From contig SCTT01000319.1 of the NCBI GenBank assembly GCA_004322435.1, positions 1 to 35,246 of the forward strand: DNA of 35,246 bases. The letters are read 5' to 3'. The position numbers and the translations under genes were made by a program. This document shows, piece by piece, positions 1-8,248 of this stretch (the stretch's first letter is position 1; every line of letters begins with the position of its first letter). The notes beneath the pieces are model-generated. The model saw nothing but the letters and a program-made list of their open reading frames with translations. It made no database searches and was not told where the DNA came from. This DNA comes from a bacterium. GTDB taxonomy: Bacteria > Elusimicrobiota > Elusimicrobia > UBA1565.

Positions 1-156
1 GACCAGCTCGCAGGGCAGGCCCTCGAGGCGCCGGGGCTTGCCGCGCGAGGCGTCGTCTAAGACGCGCACCCGGCGCCCCTGCTCGCACAGGCGCCGGACC
101 AAAGAGGAGCCTAAGAAGCCCGCGCCGCCGGTGACGAGGATGAGGCCGTCTTTCAC
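1..156 (-). CDS. NAD-dependent sugar epimerase/dehydratase, N-terminal part only
   Basis: Only the first 52 codons lie in the window; the gene continues beyond base 1. Translation from GTG at 156 gives a short lead-in and then the dinucleotide-binding motif VTGGAGFLGSSLV. A second strand ending VRVLDDASRGK follows, where the acidic residues would bind the NAD ribose. This is the Rossmann N-terminus of the extended SDR family, which includes UDP-glucose 4-epimerases and NDP-sugar 4,6-dehydratases; the exact reaction cannot be told from this much. The GTG start overlaps the stop of the upstream oxidoreductase (GTGA at 153-156), so it is probably translationally coupled as the third gene of the unit starting at 2341. 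That context supports a role in making a nucleotide sugar for the glycan locus. Confidence 0.85.
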   Translation of the reverse strand, partial: MKDGLILVTGGAGFLGSSLVRRLCEQGRRVRVLDDASRGKPRRLEGLPCELV

Positions 157-1148
157 CGCACGGCCTCCCAGCGGCCGCTGCGCGCGGAGCGGGCGGCGGC
201 CTCGAGCACGCGCTGAGCGGCCAGGCCTTCGCGCACGCCGGGCACGCAGGCGGGGCCGCCCCGGGCGGCCTTGGCGAACCGGGCGGCCAGCGCCGCCGAG
301 GCCGCCAGGCGCATCGCGTCGGCGCCGCGCGTCGGGCGGCTCAGGACGCGCCGCTTCCCCGACGCCGGCGTGAAGGACAGGACGGCCGCGCAGGGGTCGC
401 CGCCGGGGGCCTCCCACGACAAGGAGCCCCTCTCGCCCCAGACCGCCAGGCGCCAGCCGGTCCCGCCGGGGGCGTCGAGGACGGCGTCGAGCGTCGCGCT
501 GACGCCGCCGGAGAGCTCGAGGCACAACGACGCCCGCGCGTCGGCGCCGGCCGGGCGATACTCCCGGCGGGCCCAGACCCGGCGCGCCGGGCCGACGAGG
601 CGCAGCAGCATGTCGACGGCGTGGACGGCGAAGATGCGCAGGGCCCCGGAGTCCGCCGTGCCCTTCCAGCCGCGCGCCGCGGCCAAGGAAGGCGAGGCCA
701 GGCGCCAGGAGACAGCCGCGCCGCGCAGGCGCCCCAGGCGGCTGGCGGCGGCGCGGGCGGCGCGGTAGGCCGGCAGCTCGCCGAACTCGAAGCCGATGCC
801 GTTGGGGGTGCGGCGCAGGGCCTTGGCCAGCGCGTCCGCCGCCGGGAGGCTCAGGGCCAGGGGTTTTTCCAGAAAGACCGCCTTCCCGCTCTCGGCCGCC
901 AGGGCCGCCGCCGCGGGCTGCAGACGCGGCGGCAGGGCGAGCACGACCGCGTCGAGGCCGGGGTCCGTCACCAGGGCGCGCCAGCCGACGACGCCCCGCG
1001 CGCGGGCCGCGCGGGCGGCACGGGCCGCCGACTCCGGCGTCGAGGCGGAGACCGCGTCCACGCGCACGCCGGGGACGGCCCGGAAGGCGGGGACGAGGAA
1101 GCGCACGCCGTAGCCGGCGCCGGCCACGCCCACGCGCAGGGGCCGCAT
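153..1148 (-). CDS. Gfo/Idh/MocA-family oxidoreductase
   Basis: A 331-residue NAD(P)-dependent sugar oxidoreductase. The N-terminus reads MRPLRVGVAGAGYG, a Rossmann GxGxxG. The family motif FLEKPLAL (about residues 92-99) carries the catalytic lysine, and an HxxD (FAVHAVDMLL) lies near residue 180, where the family places its substrate-site histidine. The start is ATG at 1148 because it overlaps the upstream stop (TGATG) and sits directly before the Rossmann strand; longer versions add arginine-rich sequence with no homology. In glycan loci such enzymes oxidise or reduce the 3-position of nucleotide sugars, as WbpB does on UDP-GlcNAcA. Lying between a UDP-sugar 6-dehydrogenase and an epimerase, this one may do the same, but no aminotransferase or acetyltransferase of the WbpE/WbpD type is visible. 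Substrate is therefore open. Confidence 0.88.
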   Translation of the reverse strand: MRPLRVGVAGAGYGVRFLVPAFRAVPGVRVDAVSASTPESAARAARAARARGVVGWRALVTDPGLDAVVLALPPRLQPAAAALAAESGKAVFLEKPLALSLPAADALAKALRRTPNGIGFEFGELPAYRAARAAASRLGRLRGAAVSWRLASPSLAAARGWKGTADSGALRIFAVHAVDMLLRLVGPARRVWARREYRPAGADARASLCLELSGGVSATLDAVLDAPGGTGWRLAVWGERGSLSWEAPGGDPCAAVLSFTPASGKRRVLSRPTRGADAMRLAASAALAARFAKAARGGPACVPGVREGLAAQRVLEAAARSARSGRWEAVR

Positions 1149-2341
1149 CAGACCCGGTTGCCGCGCCCGAAGAAGCCCCACACGTCGGCGACGACCTTGC
1201 CGCGCGTGTCGAGGCCCTTGTAGGCGGTGTGGGGCGCGCACAGGATCAGGATGTCGCTCTTCCGCACGACCTCGGCCAGAGGCCTGAGCGCCGGGTCGCG
1301 GACGAACGGGTCGGTCGTCAGGACCGCCTTGGCCCGGAGCGCGAGGAGCTTCTTGAGCTTGTAGCTCAGCGAGGAGCGCGGGTCGTCGTTGTCGGCCTTG
1401 AAGGCCATCCCCAACAGGCCCACCGTCTTCTTGGCGAGGTCGTGGCGCTGGGAGAGCCGCCGCACGATGTAGACCGGCAGGCGCTCGTTGGCGCGCATCG
1501 CCGCGTGGCCGAGGTTGAAGTCATGGTCCGGGGAGGCGGCCAGCTGCATCGTGTCTTTGAAGAGACACGGCCCGGCCGCGAAGCCGGCTCCGGGGAGGTC
1601 CCGGAGGCGGTCGTAGCCTTCCTTCATGCCGCGGTGGATGCGGGAGTAGTCGAGGCCCGCCGAGTTGGCGATCATGTAGAACTGGTTGGCCGCCGCGAAC
1701 TGGATGTAGCGGTAGGCGTTGCAGAAGAGCTTCGCGAACTCGGCCTCGCGCGGGGCGAGCCGCACGATGCGCGGGGCCAGATGCCCGAAGAGCGCGGCGG
1801 CCTCGTCCTCGGCGGCCCGCGTCGTGCCGCTGACGATCTGCGGGAGCTTGCCGAGCTCCTCCACGGCGCGGCCCTGGACGATGCGCTCGGGCGCGAAGGC
1901 GACGCCGGCCTTGACGCCCTTGCCGCGCAGGAAGCGGCCCACCCATTCGGTGACGCCCGGCGTCACCGTCGAGCGCAGCACCAGCGTCTGGCGGCCGCCC
2001 AGGTGCGGCAGGAGGGGCTTCAAGGCCGCCTCGATGTCGCCGGTGCGGGGGTTGAGGAACTCGTCGATGGGGGTGCCGATGGTGAGGACCACGAAGCGCG
2101 CGCCGCGGATGCCGGAGGCCTTGTCCGTGAGCTCCAGGCGCCCCGACTTGAGGACCCGACGCAGCAGCGCCGCCCCGCCCTCTTCCATGAAGGGCATGCG
2201 GCCCTTGGCGATGGCGGCCAAGGCCCGGCGGTTGACGTCCACGACGCGCACGCGCAGGCCGCGGTCCGCAAAGGCCAGGGCCAGCGGCAGGCCGACGTGG
2301 CCCGCCCCGCCGATGACGCACAAGTCCGCGTTTTGACGCAT
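1148..2341 (-). CDS. wecC: UDP-N-acetyl-D-mannosamine dehydrogenase-like UDP-sugar 6-dehydrogenase
   Basis: A 397-residue member of the UDP-glucose/UDP-ManNAc 6-dehydrogenase family, which oxidises a UDP-hexose twice with NAD+ to the uronic acid. The Rossmann motif CVIGGAGHVGLPLA is at residues 8-21. FAPERIVQG is the (S/A)PER signature, EFAKLFCNAYR carries the catalytic lysine, and GPCLFKDT holds the catalytic cysteine. A second Rossmann domain (VGLLGMAFKADNDD) is C-terminal. The APER..(Q/P)G...EL pattern resembles WecC more than Ugd, and WecB is encoded just across the divergent promoter, so UDP-ManNAc to UDP-ManNAcA is the favoured reaction. UDP-GlcNAc or UDP-Glc remain possible. No Shine-Dalgarno sequence precedes the ATG; see the promoter at 2350-2379, which would give an almost leaderless mRNA. 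Confidence 0.85.
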   Translation of the reverse strand: MRQNADLCVIGGAGHVGLPLALAFADRGLRVRVVDVNRRALAAIAKGRMPFMEEGGAALLRRVLKSGRLELTDKASGIRGARFVVLTIGTPIDEFLNPRTGDIEAALKPLLPHLGGRQTLVLRSTVTPGVTEWVGRFLRGKGVKAGVAFAPERIVQGRAVEELGKLPQIVSGTTRAAEDEAAALFGHLAPRIVRLAPREAEFAKLFCNAYRYIQFAAANQFYMIANSAGLDYSRIHRGMKEGYDRLRDLPGAGFAAGPCLFKDTMQLAASPDHDFNLGHAAMRANERLPVYIVRRLSQRHDLAKKTVGLLGMAFKADNDDPRSSLSYKLKKLLALRAKAVLTTDPFVRDPALRPLAEVVRKSDILILCAPHTAYKGLDTRGKVVADVWGFFGRGNRV

Positions 2342-2349
2342 GCCGAGGG

Positions 2350-2379
2350 ATTGTCACAAACCCCCTCCACCCCCGTCAA
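2350..2379 (-). promoter_or_regulatory. Predicted promoter for the dehydrogenase unit
   Basis: Read on the minus strand, TTGACG (2379-2374) matches the -35 consensus at 5 of 6 bases. GACAAT (2355-2350) matches the -10 at 4 of 6, with an 18-bp spacer of mostly G. A start site 7 nt downstream would fall at about 2343, leaving 0-2 nt before the ATG at 2341. This implies a leaderless transcript and agrees with the missing ribosome site. Prediction only. Confidence 0.45.
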
Positions 2380-2402
2380 TCTGGCCCGTCTCCCGGTTTT
2401 TG

Positions 2403-2408
2403 TACCAT
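2403..2408 (+). promoter_or_regulatory. Possible -10 element for the flippase-led glycan unit
   Basis: TACCAT fits the TANNNT form of a -10 box (4 of 6 to consensus) and ends 12 bp before the ATG at 2421. No good -35 is seen at the right distance. The 79-bp gap (2342-2420) is shared with the divergent unit and contains nothing else recognisable except a C-rich tract. A start near 2415 would leave a leader of about 6 nt with no Shine-Dalgarno sequence. Confidence 0.3.
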
Positions 2409-2420
2409 CGTGCTTCGCCC

Positions 2421-3956
2421 ATGCCGGAACGTCCGCGCCTCGTGCGCTTCCTCGTGAACACCCTCTGGAGCCTGTGGGGGCTCGTGGTGCTCTCGGCCTT
2501 GAGCTTCTTCCTGCTGCCGCTGATGGTCCGCGGCCTGGGGCTCGAGGGCTACGCCCTCTACGCCCTGATGGGCTCCTTCTCGGGCTATCTGCTCCTGCTG
2601 ACGATGGGCGCCGGCAACGCCACGGTCAAATTCGTGGCCGAGCTGCGCGGCAAGGGGGACGGGAACGCGGTGCGGGCCGCCGTGCTCGCCTCCCTGCGCC
2701 TCCATACCCTCCCCGTCCTCGCCGGGTCCGCCGCCCTCTTCGCGGCGCGCGGCTGGCTGACCGCCTCGTTCTTGAACGTCAGCCCCGCCGCGCAGGCGGA
2801 CGCCGCGTTCTTGGTCGCGGCGGCGTCCGCGAGCGGCGTGTTCGTGGCTCTGCTCCAGCTCGCCGTCTGCGTGAACCAGGGCCTGCAGCGCTTCCCCGCC
2901 GCCAACGCCCTCCTGGTCGCCCAGTCGACGCTGGTCCTCGGCGGCAGCGCCCTCCTCGTGTGGCTCGGGCACGGCCTGCGCTCCCTCGGCGTCCTCTACA
3001 TCGCGGTGCACGTCGCCCTCGCCGTCGGGGCGCTCGCCTGGGCATGGGCGTCTTTGCCGGACGCGGCCCCGGAAGACGGGGCGGCCGATCGGGCGACGGC
3101 GGCGTCCTTCCGCTCCTACGCGCTGCAGATCTTCGTGACCCAGCTGGCGTGGTCGGCGACGTTCCAATGGGACCGGCTGGTCCTCGGCTCGCGCCTGCCG
3201 CTGGCGGAGCTGGCCTATTACACCATCCCCGCGATGCTGCTCCAAAAGCTCTTCGCCCTCCCGAACGCGGCGATGGTCTCGCTGTTCCCGATGATCAGCG
3301 AGATGGAAGGCCAGGGAGAGGCCGACGCCCTCGGGCGCGTCTACCGCCTCGGAGGCCAGCTGGTGCTGTGGCTGACCGTGCCGGGATTCCTGCTTTTGTC
3401 CCTCTTCGCCCCGCAGCTCTTGTCCTTATGGCTCGGCGGGGATTTTTCCGAAAAGGGCGTCTGGCCGCTGCGCCTCATCGCCGCCGGATATTTCTTCAAT
3501 CTGCTCGGTTCGATGCCGACGACGGCGGCGACCGGCCGCGGGCGGCCCGCCTACACGTCCGCGTGGCAGACGGCCCAAGCCGCCCTGTGCCTGGTCGGCT
3601 GGGTCGTGTTCATCCCCCGGATGGGGATCCTCGGCGCCGCCTTGGCCTTCGCCCTGGCCCAGGCGCTGGCCGCCCTGCCTTACGTCTGGCTCGTCAGCCG
3701 AGACCTCTTCGGCATGACCGCGGCCGAATACGCCGGCGAGGTCCTCGCGCGGCCGCTGGCGGCCGCGGCCGGGCTGCTCGCCGTGCTCTGGCCCCTGCGC
3801 GAGCGGGCGACCGGCTGGGGGTCGCTGGCGGCCCTGTGCGCCCTGGGGACCCTCGCCTACTGCGGCGCCGGGCTCGCGGTCGTGGGCTCCGACGAGCGCG
3901 CTCTGATCCGTCGCCTCTGGGGGGCCACGCTGGGCCGCGCGGAGCCCGCATCGTGA
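2421..3956 (+). CDS. Polysaccharide biosynthesis flippase (Wzx/MATE-like)
   Basis: A 511-residue, highly hydrophobic protein with about 12-14 membrane spans, the usual size of MVF/MATE-superfamily exporters that flip lipid-linked oligosaccharide repeat units to the periplasm. The first span (residues 13-37) runs straight into GLGLEGYALYALMGSFSGYL, the G..yG.y.l......l.....l pattern at the start of family members. A conserved-looking stretch follows the seventh span (PAMLLQKLFALPNAAMVSLFP). ATG 2421 is chosen because residues upstream in frame are proline-rich and unlike the family. It is the first gene of a nine-gene plus-strand unit, and its stop overlaps the GTG of the next gene (GTGA at 3953-3956). 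Its substrate is probably the undecaprenyl-linked glycan built by the neighbouring transferases. Family assignment is firm; substrate is inferred. Confidence 0.87.
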   Translation: MPERPRLVRFLVNTLWSLWGLVVLSALSFFLLPLMVRGLGLEGYALYALMGSFSGYLLLLTMGAGNATVKFVAELRGKGDGNAVRAAVLASLRLHTLPVLAGSAALFAARGWLTASFLNVSPAAQADAAFLVAAASASGVFVALLQLAVCVNQGLQRFPAANALLVAQSTLVLGGSALLVWLGHGLRSLGVLYIAVHVALAVGALAWAWASLPDAAPEDGAADRATAASFRSYALQIFVTQLAWSATFQWDRLVLGSRLPLAELAYYTIPAMLLQKLFALPNAAMVSLFPMISEMEGQGEADALGRVYRLGGQLVLWLTVPGFLLLSLFAPQLLSLWLGGDFSEKGVWPLRLIAAGYFFNLLGSMPTTAATGRGRPAYTSAWQTAQAALCLVGWVVFIPRMGILGAALAFALAQALAALPYVWLVSRDLFGMTAAEYAGEVLARPLAAAAGLLAVLWPLRERATGWGSLAALCALGTLAYCGAGLAVVGSDERALIRRLWGATLGRAEPAS

Positions 3957-5014
3957 GCCGGCCCGCGGCGACCAGCCTCGTCACGGCCTACAACTACGGC
4001 CGCTACATCACGGCCACCCTGGAGAGCGTGCTGGCCCAGACCGTGCCCGCCTCCGACCACGAGGTCATCGTGGTCGACAACGGCTCGACCGACGACACGC
4101 GCGCGCGCGTGGCGGCGTTCGGGGCCCGGGTCCGCTACCACTACCGGGAGAACTCCCAGGGGCAGGCCGGGACGCTCAACGCGGGGCTGGCGCTGGCCCG
4201 GGGCGAGGTCGTCAGCTTCCTCGACGCCGACGACCTCTGGGTCCCCGACAAGGTCGAACGCGTCCTCGAGCGCTTCCGGAGCGAACCGGACCTCGGCGCG
4301 GTCCAGCACGGCTGCCGCTACATCGACGGCGCGGGGGCCGACCTCGGCGTCGAGACTTTGCCCCGCCCCGGCCGGGTCACCTTCGAGGACCTCTTGCGCG
4401 GGCCGGTCTGGGGCTCGCACATGAGCTCGATGAGCCTGCGCCGGGACGTCCTCGAGCGCATCGGCCCCGTCCCCCCCGACTTCGCCTACACCCTCCCCGA
4501 CGCCTACCTGTTCCAGCACGGCCTCTTCTTCGCGCCGGCCGGGAACATCCCGCTGGCGCTGACGCTCTACCGCCGCCACGGCCGCAGCTGGAGCGACCGC
4601 TGGGGCGAAGCGAAGGGCTGCGCCCAGGACCTCGCGCTCGGACACCGCGCGCAGCGCCGCTTCGACGCGCACTTAAAGCGCCGCCTGCGCGCCCAGGGCC
4701 TGGCCCTGCGCTGGTCCCCCGAGGCCCTCGCCGAGCGCCGGCGCGAGCGCTCCGAGCGCCTGGTGCTGCTCTCGGCCTACGCGGGGCGCCGCGCGCGGGC
4801 TTTGCGCCTCTTGGGCGCGCTGCTGCGCGGCGCGCGCGGAGCGGGCGAGGCGGCCCTCAAGGCCGCCGCGCTCTCTCTGGCGGTGCTGGCGCCGGGGCTC
4901 TACGCCCGGCTGTACCTCCTCTATCGCCGGCGGCCGGCGGCCGCGATGGCGCTGGGGCGCCTGCGGGAAGCCGACCCGTTCGCCGGCGGGACCCCGGCGG
5001 GAGCCCCGCGATGA
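3953..5014 (+). CDS. Family 2 glycosyltransferase with C-terminal membrane anchor
   Basis: A 353-residue inverting GT-A transferase. The N-terminal strand SLVTAYNYGRYI, then VVDNGSTDD (41-49) for nucleotide binding and FLDADDLW (89-96) with the metal-binding DxD, identify GT2. GLALARGEVVSFLDADD is the typical approach to that site. The last 60 residues hold a hydrophobic stretch (AALKAAALSLAVLAPGLYA) followed by arginines, probably a membrane-associated or reentrant helix holding it at the inner face. The start is GTG at 3953, overlapping the flippase stop; the frame is open far upstream but only as antisense shadow. Acceptor and donor sugar cannot be read from the sequence. Confidence 0.88.
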   Translation: MSRPAATSLVTAYNYGRYITATLESVLAQTVPASDHEVIVVDNGSTDDTRARVAAFGARVRYHYRENSQGQAGTLNAGLALARGEVVSFLDADDLWVPDKVERVLERFRSEPDLGAVQHGCRYIDGAGADLGVETLPRPGRVTFEDLLRGPVWGSHMSSMSLRRDVLERIGPVPPDFAYTLPDAYLFQHGLFFAPAGNIPLALTLYRRHGRSWSDRWGEAKGCAQDLALGHRAQRRFDAHLKRRLRAQGLALRWSPEALAERRRERSERLVLLSAYAGRRARALRLLGALLRGARGAGEAALKAAALSLAVLAPGLYARLYLLYRRRPAAAMALGRLREADPFAGGTPAGAPR

Positions 5015-6099
5015 CCCGGGTCCTCGCCGTACTCGGCACGCGGCCCGAGGCGGTCAAGCTCGCCCCCGTCGTGCGCGCGCTGCGCCGGCGCGGCATCGGC
5101 GTGCGCCTGGTCTCGACCGGCCAGCACCGCGAGCTCCTCGACGACGCGCTCGCCGACCTGGGGCTCAAGGCCGACGCCGACCTGCGGCTGATGCGGGCGG
5201 GGCAGACGCACGTCCGGCTCGCCGCGCGCGTCCTCGAGGGTCTGGGGCCTCTGTTGGCCCGCTGGCGTCCCGCGCTGACCTTGGTCCAAGGCGACACCAC
5301 GACCGCCGCGGCGGCCGCGCTGGCCTCCTTCCACGCGGGCGTGCCGGTCGGCCACGTCGAGGCCGGCCTACGCTCCTTCGACCGGGCGAACCCCTTCCCC
5401 GAAGAGGGCAACCGGGTGGTCGTCGACCACTTAAGCGCCCTGCGCTTCGCGCCGACCCGCGCGGCGAGGGCGAACCTGCGCCGCGAGGGCCTGGGCGGGC
5501 CGGGCAGCCTCGTCACCGGGAACACGGCGGTGGACGCGGTGCGCTGGGCCGCGGCGCGGGCCCCCCGGAGCCGGCCCGGCTGCGTGCTGGCCACCTTCCA
5601 CCGGCGCGAGAGCTTCGGGCGGCCGCTTGAGCGCATGCTCGGCGCCCTGCGCGCGCTGGCCGCGCGCAGGGCCGACGTCCGCGTCGTCTTCGCGGTGCAC
5701 CCAAACCCCGCGGTGCGCCGCGCGGCCCGCGCGCTCCGGCCCCACCCGCGCCTCGAGCTCCTTGCCCCCCTGCCCTACCTCGACTTCGTCGGGCTTTTGG
5801 CCGGCTGCCGCCTGGTCGTCACCGACTCGGGCGGCCTGCAGGAGGAGGCGTCCGCCCTCGGCCGGCCCGTCCTCGTCGCCCGCGACGTGACCGAGCGCCC
5901 CGAGCTTCTGGCGGCCGGCGGCGGCCGGCTCGTGGGCCGGGAGCCCGCGCGTCTCGTGCGCGAGGCGGAGCGGCTCTTAGACGACGCGGGCGCCTGGCGG
6001 CGGATGTCCCGCGCGCGCTGCCCCTTCGGCGACGGCCGTGCTGGCGAGCGCACCGCCGCGGCGGTGGCCCGTTGGCTGGCCGGCCGGAGGCGCGCGTGA
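5011..6099 (+). CDS. wecB: UDP-N-acetylglucosamine 2-epimerase (non-hydrolysing)
   Basis: A 362-residue enzyme converting UDP-GlcNAc to UDP-ManNAc. The whole family pattern is visible: GTRPEAVKLAPV at the N-terminus, STGQHRELLD, VQGDTTTAAA, GHVEAGLRSFD, NPFPEEGNRVVVDHLS, TFHRRES, and TDSGGLQEEASALG before the C-terminal helices. The acidic and histidine residues in the GHVEAGLRS and EEGNR blocks are those used for the anti-elimination of UDP. Length is typical. The ATG overlaps the preceding GT stop (ATGA). Its product is the substrate of the dehydrogenase encoded at 1148-2341 on the other strand, so the two divergent units probably share the UDP-ManNAc branch. It could also act on a UDP-diacetamido-uronic acid, as WbpI does. 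Confidence 0.93.
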   Translation: MTRVLAVLGTRPEAVKLAPVVRALRRRGIGVRLVSTGQHRELLDDALADLGLKADADLRLMRAGQTHVRLAARVLEGLGPLLARWRPALTLVQGDTTTAAAAALASFHAGVPVGHVEAGLRSFDRANPFPEEGNRVVVDHLSALRFAPTRAARANLRREGLGGPGSLVTGNTAVDAVRWAAARAPRSRPGCVLATFHRRESFGRPLERMLGALRALAARRADVRVVFAVHPNPAVRRAARALRPHPRLELLAPLPYLDFVGLLAGCRLVVTDSGGLQEEASALGRPVLVARDVTERPELLAAGGGRLVGREPARLVREAERLLDDAGAWRRMSRARCPFGDGRAGERTAAAVARWLAGRRRA

Positions 6100-7109
6100 G
6101 CTCCCCCTTCTTCACCGTCGTCATCCCCACCTACAACCGCGCGCGGCTGGCCGCCGCGGCGGTGTTGAGCCTCCTGGGCCAGACCGAGAAGGACTGGGAG
6201 GCCTTCGTCGTAGACGACGGCTCCGCCGACGGCACGCCCGAGGTCCTCGCGCGCCTGCCGGCCGACCCGCGGGTCACCGTGGTCGCCCAGAAGGAGAACG
6301 GCGGCCAGCACCGCTGCCGCAACCTGGCCATCGCCCGCGCGCGCGGGCGCTTCGTGACCTTCCTCGACTCGGACGACATGTACCTGCCCTCCCGCCTGGC
6401 CGCCTTCCGGGCCGCGGCCGAGGCCCGCCCCGGCGTCGGCTTCTGGTTCTCGAACGCCTACGTCTGGCGCCTGGGCCGCGTCGTGGGCACGCTCTTCGAC
6501 CCCGCCCGCGAGATCCCGCAGGGCCGCGTCCCCGGGCACTACGCGGTCGGCGAGCGCTGGCTCCCCTACGTGACGACGAACGTCGCGGTGTCGCGCGAGG
6601 CCTTCGAGCGCTTCGGACCCTTCCGCACGGACCTGCGCATCCTGGAGGACACCGAGCTCTACGCGCGGATGCTCGCCGGCGGCCTCGAGGTCGGCGCCCT
6701 CGCCGCGCCGCTGTCGGTGCGCACCCTCCACGAGGGGCAGATCACGCGCGAGCACGGCCGTGACTACCGGGAGTCTCTCGAGGCCCTGCGCGCCTCGGGG
6801 CTGCCGGCGGAGCTCTTCGAGGAGCGCCGCCGGGCGCTCGCCGAGGAGGTCGCGGGCTACATGCTCAAGTCGCTTAAGCCCGACGAGGCGCGGGCCTTCT
6901 TGGCCGCCGAGCTCGGGGCCGCCGCCGCGCGCAAGACGGGCGTGTGGCGCTGGGCGGCCCTGCCCGCCCCCGTCCTCGCCGCGGCTCGGGCGGCGCGCGG
7001 CGCGTGGCTCCGGGCGCGCTACTCCCCGGCGCTGGCCCCCGCCGACTACGCGGCGGCCGCGGCCGCGGTGAAGCCTTACCTCGACGAAGCCGCGAGGCTC
7101 GCGCCGTGA
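6096..7109 (+). CDS. Family 2 glycosyltransferase
   Basis: A 337-residue GT-A enzyme. FFTVVIPTYNRARLAAAAV at residues 5-23 is the standard GT2 opening, FVVDDGSADGT (37-47) the nucleotide site, and VTFLDSDDMYLP (87-98) the DxD metal site. NGGQHRCRNLAIARARG lies between them, as usual. ILEDTELYARML, about 100 residues later, provides the ED pair expected for the catalytic base. The C-terminal 90 residues are alanine- and arginine-rich, without a clear domain. GTG at 6096 is preferred because it overlaps the wecB stop (GTGA) and places the first strand at the normal distance. It is soluble or peripheral, with no clear membrane span. Specificity is unknown. Confidence 0.9.
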   Translation: MSSPFFTVVIPTYNRARLAAAAVLSLLGQTEKDWEAFVVDDGSADGTPEVLARLPADPRVTVVAQKENGGQHRCRNLAIARARGRFVTFLDSDDMYLPSRLAAFRAAAEARPGVGFWFSNAYVWRLGRVVGTLFDPAREIPQGRVPGHYAVGERWLPYVTTNVAVSREAFERFGPFRTDLRILEDTELYARMLAGGLEVGALAAPLSVRTLHEGQITREHGRDYRESLEALRASGLPAELFEERRRALAEEVAGYMLKSLKPDEARAFLAAELGAAAARKTGVWRWAALPAPVLAAARAARGAWLRARYSPALAPADYAAAAAAVKPYLDEAARLAP

Positions 7110-8248
7110 GGATCGTCATCGAGGAGCCGCTCCACGGCTCGGGGCGCGGCGGCGTCGCGGTCTACAACCGGCGCCTGATCACGCTGCTCTCCGAGATGGA
7201 CCCCGAGACCGAGTACCTGCTCTTCACGTACTACTTCGGCGGCCATCCCGACGTCGCGGCCCGCCTGGCCCCGCCCCCCGGCGCGCGGTGGAAGCGCCTG
7301 CACGCGCGCTGGCCGGAACGCGTCGTCCGCAAGGCCGAGTGGGGCTGGAAGGTGCCGCTCGTCGAGTCCTATCTGGCGGCCCGCGGCGCGGACCTCTATC
7401 ATTGCCACCGCGTGCCGGTCACAAAGCGCGTCCCCCTCGTCACCACGGTCCACGACCTGTTCACCGAGGTCCACCCCGAGTGGAGTTCCGGCTGGATGAA
7501 GGAGCTGTTCGGCGAAGTCGTGCGTCCGGGCTTGGGGCGCGTCGAGCGCATCCTCTCCATCTCGGAGGGCACGAAGAAGGATTTGGTCGAGCGCTGGGGC
7601 GTGGCGCCCGAGCGCATCCAGGTCATCCACGAGGGCGTCGACGGCGGCGTGTTCAAGCCGTTGCCTAAGGAGACCTTGGCCCACGTGCGCGCCCAATACC
7701 GGCTCCCCGAGCGCTTCCTGATGATGGTGGGCCCCTTCGACCCCTGGTGCGACCCGCGCTGGACCCTGGAAGCGCTCGCGCGGCTGCCCTCCCATCTGGG
7801 AACCGTGGGCCTCGTGATGGCCGGCCCGCGCGGCTCGCTCTACGAGGACGTCCAGCGCCGCGCGGCGGAGCTGGGCCTGTCGCGCCGCGTCCAATGGCTG
7901 GGCTACGTCCCGCAGGCCGACCTCGTGGCGGCCTACAACCTCGCCCAGGCTTTGATGTTCGCCTCCGGCTACGAGGGCTTCGGCCTGCCCGTGCTCGAGG
8001 CGATGTCCTGCGGGACGCCGGTCGTCACCTCGCGCTCGGGGGCCCTGCCCGAGGTCGCCGGCGAGGCGGCTCTCTTGTGCGACTACGACTCCCCCGAGCA
8101 GCTCGCCGCGGCGATGGTCCAGGTCTTAGACGACGGCGCGGTGCGCGCGGACCTGCGCGAGAAGGGCCTGCGCCGGGCGGCCGCCCTGCCTTGGGAGAAG
8201 ACCGCCCGCGAGACGCTCGCCGTGTACCGCTCCGTCCTCGGCCGCTGA
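7106..8248 (+). CDS. Family 4 glycosyltransferase (GT-B fold)
   Basis: A 380-residue retaining transferase with two Rossmann-like halves. The N-terminal half has the glycine-rich GSGRGGVAVYNRRL (11-24) and TTVHDLFTEVHPEW. The C-terminal donor-binding half has VIHEGVD (174-180), MMVGPFDPWCDPRWTLEA, and the hallmark EGFGLPVLEAMSCGTPVVTS. In that block Glu290 and Glu298 form the EX7E motif that contacts the nucleotide sugar. SGALPEVAGEAALLCDYDS is the usual closing block. The family includes mannosyl-, galactosyl- and N-acetylhexosaminyl-transferases; the donor cannot be named. GTG at 7106 overlaps the previous stop. Confidence 0.92.
   Translation: MRIVIEEPLHGSGRGGVAVYNRRLITLLSEMDPETEYLLFTYYFGGHPDVAARLAPPPGARWKRLHARWPERVVRKAEWGWKVPLVESYLAARGADLYHCHRVPVTKRVPLVTTVHDLFTEVHPEWSSGWMKELFGEVVRPGLGRVERILSISEGTKKDLVERWGVAPERIQVIHEGVDGGVFKPLPKETLAHVRAQYRLPERFLMMVGPFDPWCDPRWTLEALARLPSHLGTVGLVMAGPRGSLYEDVQRRAAELGLSRRVQWLGYVPQADLVAAYNLAQALMFASGYEGFGLPVLEAMSCGTPVVTSRSGALPEVAGEAALLCDYDSPEQLAAAMVQVLDDGAVRADLREKGLRRAAALPWEKTARETLAVYRSVLGR

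Noticed and set aside
1229-5014. A 1261-codon open frame on the plus strand covering the dehydrogenase and flippase regions
   Set aside because: Only its last 354 codons (the GT2 gene) are real. The rest is antisense to the dehydrogenase and out of frame with the flippase, kept open by the high GC content.
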